A stretch of DNA of 64,000 nt from Chloroflexota bacterium (GCA_016191845.1 JACPVF010000009.1:1-64000), one strand, 5' to 3'; shown: positions 52,737-61,909, counted from the stretch's first letter. Made by a program: numbers and translations. Notes: generated by a model from the letters alone, not told the origin.

Positions 52737-53450
52737 TTAAGACATTTCTTTGTTGTATTTTTTCGTCAGTAAATGGCTCGATATCCAATATAGAGTTAAG
52801 TCAACAAGAATTTTTAAGTCTTCTATATCCTTATCTTCCCACTTTCTAACATAGTGAGTTTCATCATTTCCTAACCAAGTGGCTTTCTCTGCCGCCATTT
52901 TAATTCTTGGTTCATCTATGTATTTATTAATACATCTTCCTAATAATTCGTTTTGAATATCTTTTGAGCTCTCAGGTTTTTCTCCTGTTAGGAAATCTTT
53001 TATAAGGAATTCTAAAGCTTTTCGGTATCCCATTCCACAGATTTGATCTAAACCTTGTTGCTCAGACGCATACGCTTGGTTATATATTTCTACAAAGGAA
53101 GGTGAAATTTTAATTATTTGATCTTCAAATACGCGCGATTTGATAGGCTTATCTGGAAGTGCATATATGAGACTAAATAATGGGACCTCTATATCTGGCC
53201 CATGAAAATATTCCGTTTTCCCACTTATGGGAGTAGAACCAATGTGCTCATAAAATGCTGCACTGTATTTTCGACAATTGTTGCGTGGGCATTTAAAAAA
53301 TAATTCAATAAAACTTTCTTCCGCGTCAATGAGCGATATTAACGGTTGAAAATCTACACCTCGCTCACAATGTGGACAAGTATCAGGAAGCCAATCAATC
53401 GCAACTTCTGCAGTTTTTCCGTGAGGGCCCTGGCATTTTATCAATTTCAT
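52737..53450 (-). CDS. DUF4145 domain protein in an AT-rich island
   Basis: A 237-residue protein. The N-terminal half has a possible zinc finger (CPHC near residue 25 and CPRNNC near 54). The C-terminal half carries GMGYRKALEFLIKDFL and later WLGNDETHYVRKWEDKDIEDLK, the DUF4145 signature. DUF4145 is often found in restriction-modification and defence-linked genes; none is adjacent. The gene is clearly more AT-rich than its neighbours and splits the xanthine dehydrogenase genes from each other, so horizontal insertion is likely. Function unknown. Confidence 0.75.
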   Translation of the reverse strand: MKLIKCQGPHGKTAEVAIDWLPDTCPHCERGVDFQPLISLIDAEESFIELFFKCPRNNCRKYSAAFYEHIGSTPISGKTEYFHGPDIEVPLFSLIYALPDKPIKSRVFEDQIIKISPSFVEIYNQAYASEQQGLDQICGMGYRKALEFLIKDFLTGEKPESSKDIQNELLGRCINKYIDEPRIKMAAEKATWLGNDETHYVRKWEDKDIEDLKILVDLTLYWISSHLLTKKYNKEMS

Positions 53451-53532
53451 TTTTTGTATCCAAAAAATAACAAAGGGACTAAATATATATTGAATAATCT
53501 GTCAGGTCTTTGAATATTATGCCTCCTGTAAC

Positions 53533-54270
53533 CTACTTTAGGCTTTCCAAACATCTCTTCGCCAGCGTGGCAGCGACATCCATGCGGTAGTCGGCGGAGG
53601 CGAAATCGTCAGCGGCTTCGTGGCAGGCATTACGGGCGGCGGAGTCCACGCCAGCGGATTCGGTGCCGTCCATGGCAAGGGATGGGGATTTGCCGAAGCC
53701 ACCGATGACCAGGCGTGCGCGGCCCGAGGGCCACTGGGCCAGCGCGGCGCTGACAATGGGCTTGTCCGCGGGAGTGCGGGAGGTGTATTCAAAGGCGAAT
53801 TTGGTCTGAGCGGGCAGGGTAATGGCGGTGATGAGTCCCTGCGGGCGCAGGGGCAGGAATTCGCCTACGCCTATGACGCTCGCTGATGATCCCTGGACCG
53901 TGATCTTCGCGTCCAGGGCCAGGAGCGCGGCGGCGAAAGGCGAGCGGCCGTCGCCCGCGACCAAGGTCCCTGCCATGGTGGCGGAGTTGCGCAGGTTGAG
54001 CGGGGCTTCGAGCTTGATGGCGGCCTTGAGCGCCTCTGGGCAATGCTCCGATTCGAGCAATTGCTGTAGAGTAACGGTGGCACCGAGTTCGAGGTCATTT
54101 CCCTTGCGGGTGATGGTGTTCAGGCCGAGGGCCTGCAAATCCACCACGGAAACAGGGTCAGGCGTCGGGCAGGAGAGGAGAGTCCCGCCGCCGAGGGGCA
54201 GGGTATTGGGCTGGGCCAGGAGAGTCAAGGCTTCGTCGAGGGTCTGAGGGCGATGGTAGGTGGTAATCAT
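53533..54270 (-). CDS. Xanthine dehydrogenase family FAD-binding subunit
   Basis: A 245-residue FAD-binding (CoxM/XdhB-type) subunit. TYHRPQTLDEALTLLAQ, PLGGGTLLSC, LGATVTLQQLLES and NSATMAGTLVAGDGRSPFAAALLALDA are the FAD-binding signatures. It is somewhat shorter than usual at the C-terminal CODH domain. It should accept electrons from the [2Fe-2S] domain of the fusion at 45687, but is ~5 kb away with a methyltransferase, a peptidase and a DUF4145 gene between. ATG 54270 was chosen as it begins the conserved domain. A TATAAT (54312-54307, minus strand) lies upstream. Confidence 0.88.
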   Translation of the reverse strand: MITTYHRPQTLDEALTLLAQPNTLPLGGGTLLSCPTPDPVSVVDLQALGLNTITRKGNDLELGATVTLQQLLESEHCPEALKAAIKLEAPLNLRNSATMAGTLVAGDGRSPFAAALLALDAKITVQGSSASVIGVGEFLPLRPQGLITAITLPAQTKFAFEYTSRTPADKPIVSAALAQWPSGRARLVIGGFGKSPSLAMDGTESAGVDSAARNACHEAADDFASADYRMDVAATLAKRCLESLK

Positions 54271-54321
54271 GGCTTTAGCTCCATTCTGGAGAAGATGTCT
54301 GACAATATTATACACTTGAAC

Positions 54322-54355
54322 AAAAAAGTGCTCCGTAACCTCGGAGCACTTTTTT
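54322..54355 (-). terminator. Terminator after the LysM membrane protein gene
   Basis: AAAAAAGTGCTCCG (54322-54335) pairs exactly with CGGAGCACTTTTTT (54342-54355), 11 bases after the stop of the leftward gene at 54367. T-runs are present in both directions. Confidence 0.9.
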
Positions 54356-54366
54356 GGGCGTGACCT

Positions 54367-56877
54367 TTATCCTGGCGGTTCAACCGTCTGAAGGACGGGC
54401 GAGAGGAACTCATCTTTGAGCGCCTGGACGAGGAACTCGAACTCGTCTCCGTTGCTGTAGTGGCCGTAGAAGCGCCACATCGGCTGGATGTAGGCGGGGC
54501 TGGATGAGGATCCCGTCGCGGGGTAACGCGGGTCGGTGATGTAATAAACCAACTCGACCTTCTCGATGGTCATGTTGGGCGGGACGTAGGTGGTTGGGTC
54601 ATCCATGACGTAGACCTGGTCGGCGGTCACTTGCAATTCGATGGGCTGGCCGCTGGGGTCAAAGGCTGGAACCTTGCTGTGTATGCACACGGTCGGGTAA
54701 CCGCCCCAAGTCTGGTTCGGGATGGCCAGGGCCTCGACCTGAATGGCAGGTTGGTCAGCGCTGAGCGCTGATTCAGCCCCCGCTGGACTGTTGCAGTCCG
54801 AGTTGAGTTCGAGGAAGGTCTGACCATCTTCGGTCGTGAAGAGCAGGACCGTCTGGCCCTCGACTTCCACGATTTTCTCCGTTCCCTTTAGGATCTTGAA
54901 GTTCAAGTCAGGGAAGGGGATTTCGAACTTGCTGACCTTCACGACGAGTGCGAATTTAGCAGCATCCATCTCAAGCGCACCCCATACATCCACGGGGCGG
55001 TTGCGGTACCCTTTGAGGGCGTCCAGTCCGTCGCCTTCCAGCAGCACGTAGGGGTAATCGGGATTGGCGGTGACCAGGGCATACTCGATGCGCTGGCTGC
55101 CATCAGGGCGGTTGTACTGGTTGACCATCAATATGCCACGCAGCCCTTCGACGGTTTCTGGCAGGCTGGGCGACGGCAATTGGATGGTGAGGGTCTGGTC
55201 GACCTGCAGGGTGGAGCAATCCACGGGTAGCCCATTCGCCGCGATCAGGTCCTCGACAGATACATTGAAGGCCGTCGCGATGCCCTGACAGGTGTCGCCT
55301 GCCACAACGGTGTACATGTAGCCTGATCCCCCGCCGCCTCCACCACCACCTCCACCTCCGCCGCCCGTGGACGGAAGGGTCGGAACGGGGGTGGGTAAGG
55401 GCATAGGCGTGCCCGACAGGTTGAGCTCGTAGAATCCGCTCCCGCCGCCGCCACCTCCTCCGCCATTATTGCCCGACGGGAAGTATTGGATCATGGTCCA
55501 TTCCATGCGGCCATCCACCAGGAAGCCGCTGACGATCAATTGTTCATCGGGCGGCTGGGTGCCGAGCGGGACATCAGTGGGGATGTCGACAAGCGGGTAG
55601 TCTTTCCCGTCCGAGAACAGGATGAACTGTCCGCCTTCGGTGCGCAGTGCGCCTGTCAGGCTGGTCGACTGGCCCGAGGAATAGGTCCACGAGGCGACTT
55701 GGAATACGCGGATGTTGTTCTGGACGGTGAAGCGTCCGCTGGCCTCGATAAAGACACCCTCCTGCACGGCTTCCATGCCCGCGGTGTTGCCCGTCAGCGG
55801 GTGTTCCTGGATCGTGAGCAGCGGCGCCCCACCTGCTTCGGCGGATGGGAAGATGCGCATCCCGCCGTATAGTGTGACAGGTTCGTTATCGGGATACGTG
55901 CGCTGCCAAAACTGTTCGTTCAACATGCCACCCGAACGCTGGGTCTGTTGTATGCCTGCATCGGCATACCCGATGATCTTTTGGAAGGCCTCTTCAGCCG
56001 AGCGGATGCCGTACGCACCGACCTTCTGTGTGTCGATCAGCGCGCCGTAGACGCTCATCACTTCGGCGTTCTCGTCGAGGGTGATGTCGAGGCGGGCGGG
56101 CAGGTTGTAATCGTAGCGCAGAGGCTGACCGTCCATCAGCGGCACAACGTAGTACTCGCCGTAGATCTGCGGGGCGTGTTCGATGCGGTATTCGAAATCG
56201 AATCCGTGCGACTTCATGAACTCCGCGATGGACGCGGCAACCTGCTCGTCTGTCAGGGCTCGGCCGCCGATGAAGTTCCCGCCGTATTCGCGGTAGTACG
56301 CGAAATAATTGTTCGAGCGTACGAACAGACGCGGTCCGCCCGCCGTGACCATGTAATCGGTGGTGCCTGGCACCTCGCCTGGCGTTTCATATACCTGACC
56401 TTGGATGCCGAAACGCAGGGCCAGCGCCCGCGCCGACTCGACCGTGGCGTGCTGGTCGGGCAGGGCGAGGTAGACATTGGCCTCGCTGGGCAAAGCGGGC
56501 AAGTCGGCGTTGAGGTAGAGCATGGCGCCGTTGTATTCGAAGCCCTCTCCCTGTGGGACGGGCGTTCCCTGTCCACTTGGGACGCGTGTGGGAGTCGCCA
56601 TCACAGGTGTGGACGTCTCATACCCCGCGGGGACGCGGTTGGGCAGCAGGGAGCGAATGGCCCAACTGAGGAAGACTGCCAATGCGGCCAGTGCCAGCGC
56701 CAGTCCCGCAAGTTGGAAAGCATCCCTGCGGCTGACGTGGAAACTGGCGCGCGGCTTGTGCGCGGCCCTCAACTTCTCGGCCAGGTCAAATTTGAATTGT
56801 GCATCGGGCGCGATCTCTTCTGCCAGGCTTTGCAGCGATTGGAACAGCGCGTCGTTTTCAGGCATGGTTGGGTTCAT
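54367..56877 (-). CDS. Large membrane protein with LysM domain, probable sigma-factor partner
   Basis: An 836-residue protein. The first ~55 residues are cytoplasmic, then comes one membrane helix (~55-75), a Thr/Pro linker, a long extracytoplasmic part, and a LysM domain (~520-565: YTVVAGDTCQGIATAFNVSVEDLIAANG) between Gly-rich tracts (~470-480 and ~503-517). Its first codon overlaps the stop of the ECF sigma gene by four bases, the usual position of an anti-sigma factor, though no zinc-type anti-sigma motif is seen. LysM would bind peptidoglycan or a similar glycan. The other domains are not recognised. Confidence 0.78.
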   Translation of the reverse strand: MNPTMPENDALFQSLQSLAEEIAPDAQFKFDLAEKLRAAHKPRASFHVSRRDAFQLAGLALALAALAVFLSWAIRSLLPNRVPAGYETSTPVMATPTRVPSGQGTPVPQGEGFEYNGAMLYLNADLPALPSEANVYLALPDQHATVESARALALRFGIQGQVYETPGEVPGTTDYMVTAGGPRLFVRSNNYFAYYREYGGNFIGGRALTDEQVAASIAEFMKSHGFDFEYRIEHAPQIYGEYYVVPLMDGQPLRYDYNLPARLDITLDENAEVMSVYGALIDTQKVGAYGIRSAEEAFQKIIGYADAGIQQTQRSGGMLNEQFWQRTYPDNEPVTLYGGMRIFPSAEAGGAPLLTIQEHPLTGNTAGMEAVQEGVFIEASGRFTVQNNIRVFQVASWTYSSGQSTSLTGALRTEGGQFILFSDGKDYPLVDIPTDVPLGTQPPDEQLIVSGFLVDGRMEWTMIQYFPSGNNGGGGGGGGSGFYELNLSGTPMPLPTPVPTLPSTGGGGGGGGGGGGGSGYMYTVVAGDTCQGIATAFNVSVEDLIAANGLPVDCSTLQVDQTLTIQLPSPSLPETVEGLRGILMVNQYNRPDGSQRIEYALVTANPDYPYVLLEGDGLDALKGYRNRPVDVWGALEMDAAKFALVVKVSKFEIPFPDLNFKILKGTEKIVEVEGQTVLLFTTEDGQTFLELNSDCNSPAGAESALSADQPAIQVEALAIPNQTWGGYPTVCIHSKVPAFDPSGQPIELQVTADQVYVMDDPTTYVPPNMTIEKVELVYYITDPRYPATGSSSSPAYIQPMWRFYGHYSNGDEFEFLVQALKDEFLSPVLQTVEPPG

Positions 56878-57449
56878 CGTTCCACCTCCAGGGCAAGGGA
56901 GGTCCGCTCACGCAGGTCTTGCAACCCGCGCGAGACGAGCATCTTCACCGCGGCCTCGCTCTTGTGCAGCAGGCGCGCGGCCTCGGCATATTTCAATCCG
57001 CCGAACGTGGTCAGGATGATGGCTTCGGCGCGGTCGGGGCTGATCTGTTTGAGGGCACGGGAAACGGACTCGAGTTGAAGCCGTTGACCCGCCTCCTGGT
57101 CGGGGAGCAGGCCTGGGCTGGGAATCTGGTCCGCCGCCTCGATCTGGACCTCGGGCCTGGTTCCGCGAAAGAAGAGGGCGCGCTTGCGTGAAGCGATTCC
57201 CATCAACCAGGCGGCGAAGGGAGCCTCCCCGCGATACGAGCGGATGCCCTCCAGCGCGGCCATGAAGGTCTGCGAGGTCAGGTCTTCCGAGTCTTTGACG
57301 TTGCCCGTGTGCGCCATGTGATAGCGATAGACGCGCGTCACGTGGCGACGGTATAACTCGGCGAAGGCCTCGGCGCTGCTGATGGCCTGTCGTGCCAGGC
57401 GTACCTCGTCGGGCGGACTTTGGGTTTGTGCGGTCATGGTGAGAGACAT
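56874..57449 (-). CDS. ECF-type RNA polymerase sigma factor
   Basis: A 191-residue sigma-70 family factor of ECF size. Region 2 is seen in YRRHVTRVYRYHMAHTGNVKDSEDLTSQTFMAALEGI and APFAAWLMGIASRKRA (positions ~33-85). Region 4 (~130-180) is a helix-turn-helix: ALKQISPDRAEAIILTTFGGLKYAEAARLLHKSEAAVKMLVSRGL. The ATG lies behind AGGAGG. It is transcribed with the membrane LysM protein, which probably holds it inactive until an envelope signal. The regulon is unknown. Confidence 0.92.
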   Translation of the reverse strand: MSLTMTAQTQSPPDEVRLARQAISSAEAFAELYRRHVTRVYRYHMAHTGNVKDSEDLTSQTFMAALEGIRSYRGEAPFAAWLMGIASRKRALFFRGTRPEVQIEAADQIPSPGLLPDQEAGQRLQLESVSRALKQISPDRAEAIILTTFGGLKYAEAARLLHKSEAAVKMLVSRGLQDLRERTSLALEVER

Positions 57450-57507
57450 AAACCTCCTGTCAGAGATAGGTTACAGGAGGCGGGGAAAAGGTAACAGGGA
57501 AAATTTA

Positions 57508-57536
57508 GTAGGGGCGGCCCGTCGGGCCGCCCCTAC
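57508..57536. repeat. GTAGGGGC-type palindrome
   Basis: GTAGGGGCGGCCC (57508-57520), GTC, GGGCCGCCCCTAC (57524-57536). The perfect 13-base arms share ends with the longer element at 10982-11038. It is right after the thioesterase-like gene, in the gap to the sigma factor. Confidence 0.75.
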
Positions 57537-57539
57537 GCG

Positions 57540-58019
57540 TCAATCGGGATAAACCTTCCAACCGAGCTCGTCCAATTTGGACATATCGAACTGGTCCTCG
57601 GGCACGTTGATGTGGACGGCGTCCGCTTCGGCCAGCAGGTCGCCCGTCTCGGCGTCGTAGATACCCGCCCAGCATTCGGCCAGCCTGCGGTTGGTCTTGC
57701 CCGCCTTGCCGACCAACTTGAGCGGCTTGCCGATGGGTACATTCTTGCGGTAGCGGATGGCCAGCTTGCCCGTGAACATGAAGCGCGGATTTTCTCCCGA
57801 CCCCATGTGTGAACGGCTGCTGATCTCGTCGAGGATGGCGGCCACGATTCCGCCATGCAGCACACCAGGATACCCCTGGAAATGTTCGGGCGCGACGTAT
57901 TTGCTCTCGACCACGCCAGGCTCGGTCTCATAGATGTGCAGGTGCAGCCCCACGGGATTCTCGACCCCGCAGATGAAGCACATCCTGGAATTGGGTTGTT
58001 TGATGGGGTAGTCAGACAT
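57540..58019 (-). CDS. Hotdog-fold thioesterase (PaaI-like)
   Basis: A 159-residue hotdog protein. CFICGVENPVGLHLHIY opens the domain, GYPGVLHGGIVAAILDEIS carries the conserved HGG loop and helix with Asp/Glu, and KLAIRYRKNVPIGKPLKLVGKAG forms later strands. It probably hydrolyses an acyl- or aryl-CoA. It starts six bases after the menG gene, so both are co-transcribed; it might act as the DHNA-CoA thioesterase of menaquinone synthesis, but this is an inference from the neighbour. Weak N-terminal Cys pair (C-x2-C) also seen. Confidence 0.85.
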   Translation of the reverse strand: MSDYPIKQPNSRMCFICGVENPVGLHLHIYETEPGVVESKYVAPEHFQGYPGVLHGGIVAAILDEISSRSHMGSGENPRFMFTGKLAIRYRKNVPIGKPLKLVGKAGKTNRRLAECWAGIYDAETGDLLAEADAVHINVPEDQFDMSKLDELGWKVYPD

Positions 58020-58025
58020 TTTATG

Positions 58026-58721
58026 TTACTTCTCCGCCCAGTGGATGGCGATGGTGCCGAACATCAGGCGCTTGAAATTCACGGCTTTGAATCCCGCCGC
58101 GGCCAGGTGAGCGGCCAGCTTTTCAGCGGTCAGGAATCCTTCGGTGGTGTCGGGCAGGTAGGTATAAGCTTCGCGCACGCCTGAGAGAATCCCGCCCAGG
58201 GTGGGGATGATAATGTGCATATGGATCCAGATGAAGGGCGAAAGCAAATTCTTCTTCGGGCGGGTGGTGTCGAGGATGACGATGCGTCCGCCTGTTTTCA
58301 GCACACGGTACTGTTCCTGTAAAGCCTTTTGCACGTCAATGACGTTGCGCATCAGGAAACCCGAGACGACCGCGTCGAAGGTGGCATCTTTGAAGGGCAG
58401 GCGCAGCGCGTCCGCAGTGGAAAAATCCAGCGGGCCGACAGTCTGCGCGCCGACCCGCATCATCTCGAAGGTGAAGTCAACGGCGGCCACTTTGAGTCCA
58501 GGAACCTGGGCCTTGGCCTCGCGCGCCAGGTCGCCTGTGCCCGCGCCGAGGTCCAGCAGGTGCGATTTTGCATTCAGCCTGGCGAGTTTGATCACCTGCC
58601 TGCGCCAGCGCACATCCTGAAAGCCCGTCATCAGACGGTTCATCAGGTCATAACGTTTGGCGATCTTGGTGAACATGTTTTGGACGTATGCGGCGCGCTC
58701 GTTACCAGTCAATTGGGTCAT
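58026..58721 (-). CDS. menG: Demethylmenaquinone methyltransferase (UbiE/MenG)
   Basis: A 231-residue class I methyltransferase, the last step of menaquinone synthesis. It shows MFTKIAKRYDLMNRLMTGFQDVRWRR, the SAM motif LLDLGAGTGDLA, LRLPFKDATFDAVVSGFLMRNV and RILILD-type strand (RIVILDTTRP), all UbiE/MenG signatures. ATG 58721 has GAGGAG upstream. It is divergent from menA with an interspersed repeat in the shared promoter region. Ubiquinone synthesis is not indicated in this window, so MenG is the more likely function. Confidence 0.92.
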   Translation of the reverse strand: MTQLTGNERAAYVQNMFTKIAKRYDLMNRLMTGFQDVRWRRQVIKLARLNAKSHLLDLGAGTGDLAREAKAQVPGLKVAAVDFTFEMMRVGAQTVGPLDFSTADALRLPFKDATFDAVVSGFLMRNVIDVQKALQEQYRVLKTGGRIVILDTTRPKKNLLSPFIWIHMHIIIPTLGGILSGVREAYTYLPDTTEGFLTAEKLAAHLAAAGFKAVNFKRLMFGTIAIHWAEK

Positions 58722-58790
58722 GGAAGCTCCTCGTAAAAACTCGCCCAATTATAAGGGATTGTGGTGATATACTGCGGCGCATTGTAAATT

Positions 58791-58904
58791 CGTGCTGAGC
58801 GACATCACCCCTCTTGTAGGAGGTCGAAGCGTGGGCGCGGGAAGATCATATTGCTGTTGCAACCTGCCCTTCGACTGCGCGGCTGCGCCGCTCCGCTCAG
58901 GGCA
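58791..58904. repeat. Composite palindromic repeat, full copy 2
   Basis: A arm CGTGCTGAGCGAC...GGTCGAAGCGTG (58791-58832) and B arm CCCTTCGACTGCGCGGC...CTCCGCTCAGGGC (58867-58903) are inverted relatives. The middle ATTGCTGTTGCAACCTG is similar to the middle of copy 3. It occupies the menG-menA divergent gap. Confidence 0.82.
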
Positions 58905-58922
58905 TAGTTTTCGGAGGCGACC

Positions 58923-59819
58923 TTGACCCAACAATCAACGATCAACTGGCAGGCCTGGGGATTGGCCATCCGCCCGCGGACTCTGCCCGCCGCCGCGGCG
59001 GGCGTGGTGATGGGATCCGCGCTGGCCTGGGCCGACGGCTGGTTCCGTCTCGACGCGCTCCTCGCCTGCCTGGGCGCGGCGCTGCTGCTGCAGATCGGCA
59101 GTAACCTCGCCAACGATGTCTTCGACTTCGAACGAGGCACCGACACGCCCGAGCGTCTCGGCCCGACGCGTGTCACCCAGGCGGGGCTGCTCACGCCGAG
59201 GCAGGTCAAGGTGGGGATGGCGGTCGTCTTCGGGCTGGCTGCCATGCTCGGACTGTATCTAGCCTGGCTGGGCGGCTGGCCGATCATCGTCATCGGCGTC
59301 GCTTCGATCCTGGCGGCCATCGCCTACACGGGCGGACCTTTCCCACTGGGCTATCACGGCCTGGGCGACCTGTTCGTCTTCCTCTTCTTCGGCCTGGCCT
59401 CCGTGGCGGGGACGTATTACGTGCAGGCGGGTTCCGTCTCCGCCGCCGCGTGGTGGATGACCCTGCCGCCTGGCCTGATCATCACTGCCATTCTGGTGGT
59501 CAACAATCTGCGCGATATCGATAATGACCGCAAAGGTGGCAAGCATACCCTGGCTGTGCGTCTGGGCGAACGCGCTACGAAAATAGAGTATGTCATTTGT
59601 ATGGCGCTGGCTTATCTGGTATTGCCCCTTGCTGCACTAATAGGAATTATCCCGTGGCTGTCGTTGCTGGCATGGTTATCCCTGCCGCTGGCGTATACAT
59701 CCATGCAAGTGGTGTTGACGCAGAAAGGACGTCCGCTCAACGCCGCGCTGGCAGGCACGGGTCAGACGGCGCTGGTGTTTAGTCTGTTATTCTGGGTGGG
59801 GATGATCTTTTCGCGCTGA
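58923..59819 (+). CDS. menA: 1,4-dihydroxy-2-naphthoate polyprenyltransferase
   Basis: A 298-residue UbiA-family membrane prenyltransferase, which attaches the polyprenyl chain in menaquinone synthesis. The aspartate motifs are NLANDVFDFERGTDTPER (~residues 62-79) and NNLRDIDNDRKGGKHTLAVRLG (~196-217). About eight to nine membrane helices. The start is TTG 58923 because GGAGG lies five bases before it and no ATG fits the conserved N-terminus. Divergent from menG, the methyltransferase of the same pathway. Confidence 0.92.
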   Translation: MTQQSTINWQAWGLAIRPRTLPAAAAGVVMGSALAWADGWFRLDALLACLGAALLLQIGSNLANDVFDFERGTDTPERLGPTRVTQAGLLTPRQVKVGMAVVFGLAAMLGLYLAWLGGWPIIVIGVASILAAIAYTGGPFPLGYHGLGDLFVFLFFGLASVAGTYYVQAGSVSAAAWWMTLPPGLIITAILVVNNLRDIDNDRKGGKHTLAVRLGERATKIEYVICMALAYLVLPLAALIGIIPWLSLLAWLSLPLAYTSMQVVLTQKGRPLNAALAGTGQTALVFSLLFWVGMIFSR

Positions 59820-59897
59820 GCAAGAAATGAACCGCGAAGACGAGAAGGGCGCGAAGAGAACCATAATAAAGCTTTGCGGGCATAGCGGCGAAAAAAT

Positions 59898-59921
59898 AAG
59901 GCCACTCGGATGAGTGGCCTT
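59898..59921 (-). terminator. Terminator of AOR copy 2
   Basis: AAGGCCACTC, loop GGAT, GAGTGGCCTT; on the minus strand A then T6 follows. It lies five bases after the AOR stop and may also stop menA transcripts. Confidence 0.85.
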
Positions 59922-59926
59922 TACGT

Positions 59927-61909
59927 TTAGGAGGCTTTCGACAATTTTCCCTGTTGACCAGGAGTGAGCGCATCGGGGATGGCGTCGGCGCCTGCATCGA
60001 AGCCTGCGCGGATGCCCGCCAGGGTCTCGTCCCAGAAGTCGCGCGCGGCTTTAAACTTATCCTGGCGGAAGCGTTCCAGCCAGGCGAGCAGTTCGGGGTC
60101 CTTCAGCCCGTCCGCTTCCCATTGGACCAGGAAGCCCATCACCAGGTCGATGACGCGTTCGCTTTCCCAGAAGACCAACTTCTCGTCCTCGCGCTCGAAG
60201 ATGGCGCGCGAGAGCTTGAACTGGTGCGCCTTGTAATTCACATTCAGGTTATAGTGCGCCTTGAGGATCTCATCCGTGATCAACTCGGACCACTTGCGGT
60301 GGAAACGACAAATGCCGCTGTTCTCATTGAACAACTCATAGGTCATGCGCTCGACGTTCTTGCGGCCCAGTTTGCTGGGCGGCAAAAACTCCACGCCATA
60401 GTGGACGAAGTATTTGCCCATCATCGGCATGGGACTGAGCATGCCTGGCACCCAATACTGATTGGGAACCATGCATCCCTGTTCACCGTGACTTACGAAG
60501 ACCGCGCGGTCGATGCTGCGGATACCAAGTTGCTTATCCAGCTCGTGCGCTGCGGCGCGGATTCCCTGCTGGAAGACGGCCGCCTTCGAGTCAAACAGGA
60601 TGGCGCGCACGATCTCCATTGCATACTCGGCATTGAGCTGACTGTCGGCGACCACGTCGAACTGGCTGGGATCATCGACGAAGCGGAAGCACAGCCTGTC
60701 CGCGGGGGGAAAGCCGAACGAAACGGGATCAATCAACCCGTCGGAAACGAGTTCCATGATCCAGGCCAGGGTGCCGCCCGTTTGGATCGAGTCGAAGCCC
60801 ATCGCGTCCACAAAGTCATTGAGCACCTCCGCCGCGCGCTGGTCGAAGACGCCGACCTGCGGACCGAGCGCGTGATATGGCTCATAATCTTTTTTGTAGG
60901 GACCGTTGAGCTTTTTGCAGACCACGGGACAAGGCTCGCCGCAGTGCTGGAACTTCTTGGGCTTGATGGTCTCCTCGTTGAACTGCGCGAGGTAATGCTT
61001 GAGGATGAAGTTGTCGTGCTGGCGCAGGCGCGAGTCGACGCTGGCGTAGATCGAACGGTAGTTGAAGCTGAGGATGCGCTCGTTGAGGTCGCGCATGTTG
61101 ACACCGAAGGTGCCGCCCGTCTCGAACTCGGGCACGTAGCGATATTTCTCGGTGACGGCCAGGTCGGTTTGCATGGCCTTCTTGCCGAAGTGTTCGAGGA
61201 AGTAGGCGTCGATCTCCTTCGAGTCGCGCAGATCTGGATCCTCCCATTCGCCGCCGAAGACAATGCCGACCACGTTGTGATACTGGAAAAGACGGCTGCC
61301 CAACCCGCCGCGCCCCGCCCAATCGACGACGGGCGAGAAGGCTCCGTTACGGATCGGGCTCGACCCGATGGCCCCCTCGCGGGTGTACTTGGCGGCAGGC
61401 CCGACGGCGCAGATACGGACCTTGCCTGTAGGATATTCATTGGCATAACGGTCGAAGATAGCCTGCTGCAACGCATAGAGCCCCGTCAGCGGTTCGCCGT
61501 TGGGATTGGCATAACTGGCCCACAACGCTTCGACGTTGATCGGCTCCAGACGGACCTGGATCTCGCCCGCTTTGTGATTGAGCAATACCACGCTCGGCTC
61601 GGAGGCGCGGTCGCGCAGGGCCACGTAGTTCACGCCCACGTGATGGAATGTGTAAGCTGCGCCGCCCATACTGGAGAGGTAAAAGCCCTCCCATTGCGGA
61701 CTCCACGCGCTGAAGACCAGCCGCCGCGAGCCAGGGATGGAACTGCCCGCCAACAGTCCTTCGCCGAAAGTGAAACTATCGGGGTAAGTGTTATAGCGAT
61801 GCCAGCCATAGTCGGCAGGTCCCAGCACTTTCTCGTCGATGGGGCGCAGGTACCAGTTGCCGTTGTTGAGGTGAACGGTCAGTTCGCGTTGAATGATGGG
61901 GTAGGTCAT
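59927..61909 (-). CDS. Aldehyde ferredoxin oxidoreductase family protein (copy 2)
   Basis: A 660-residue AOR-family tungsto/molybdopterin protein. TFGEGLLAGSSIPGSRRLVF and GRGGLGSRLFQYHNVVGIVF correspond to pterin-binding segments. The cluster motif is HCGEPCPVVCKK, that is C-x3-C-x3-C rather than the usual C-x2-C-x3-C of copy 1, with a later Cys in NSGICRFHRKW. Sequence is far from copy 1. It follows, with a repeat in the gap, the NitT/TauT-type ABC genes in the same direction, so the transporter may bring in a substrate or the metal, though the latter is not typical of this ABC class. Reaction unknown. Confidence 0.88.
   Translation of the reverse strand: MTYPIIQRELTVHLNNGNWYLRPIDEKVLGPADYGWHRYNTYPDSFTFGEGLLAGSSIPGSRRLVFSAWSPQWEGFYLSSMGGAAYTFHHVGVNYVALRDRASEPSVVLLNHKAGEIQVRLEPINVEALWASYANPNGEPLTGLYALQQAIFDRYANEYPTGKVRICAVGPAAKYTREGAIGSSPIRNGAFSPVVDWAGRGGLGSRLFQYHNVVGIVFGGEWEDPDLRDSKEIDAYFLEHFGKKAMQTDLAVTEKYRYVPEFETGGTFGVNMRDLNERILSFNYRSIYASVDSRLRQHDNFILKHYLAQFNEETIKPKKFQHCGEPCPVVCKKLNGPYKKDYEPYHALGPQVGVFDQRAAEVLNDFVDAMGFDSIQTGGTLAWIMELVSDGLIDPVSFGFPPADRLCFRFVDDPSQFDVVADSQLNAEYAMEIVRAILFDSKAAVFQQGIRAAAHELDKQLGIRSIDRAVFVSHGEQGCMVPNQYWVPGMLSPMPMMGKYFVHYGVEFLPPSKLGRKNVERMTYELFNENSGICRFHRKWSELITDEILKAHYNLNVNYKAHQFKLSRAIFEREDEKLVFWESERVIDLVMGFLVQWEADGLKDPELLAWLERFRQDKFKAARDFWDETLAGIRAGFDAGADAIPDALTPGQQGKLSKAS

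Noticed and set aside
55320-55480. Gly-codon tracts as a phase-variable simple repeat
   Set aside because: The GGN codons are mixed triplets, so slippage would not change frame. Better read as a flexible protein linker.
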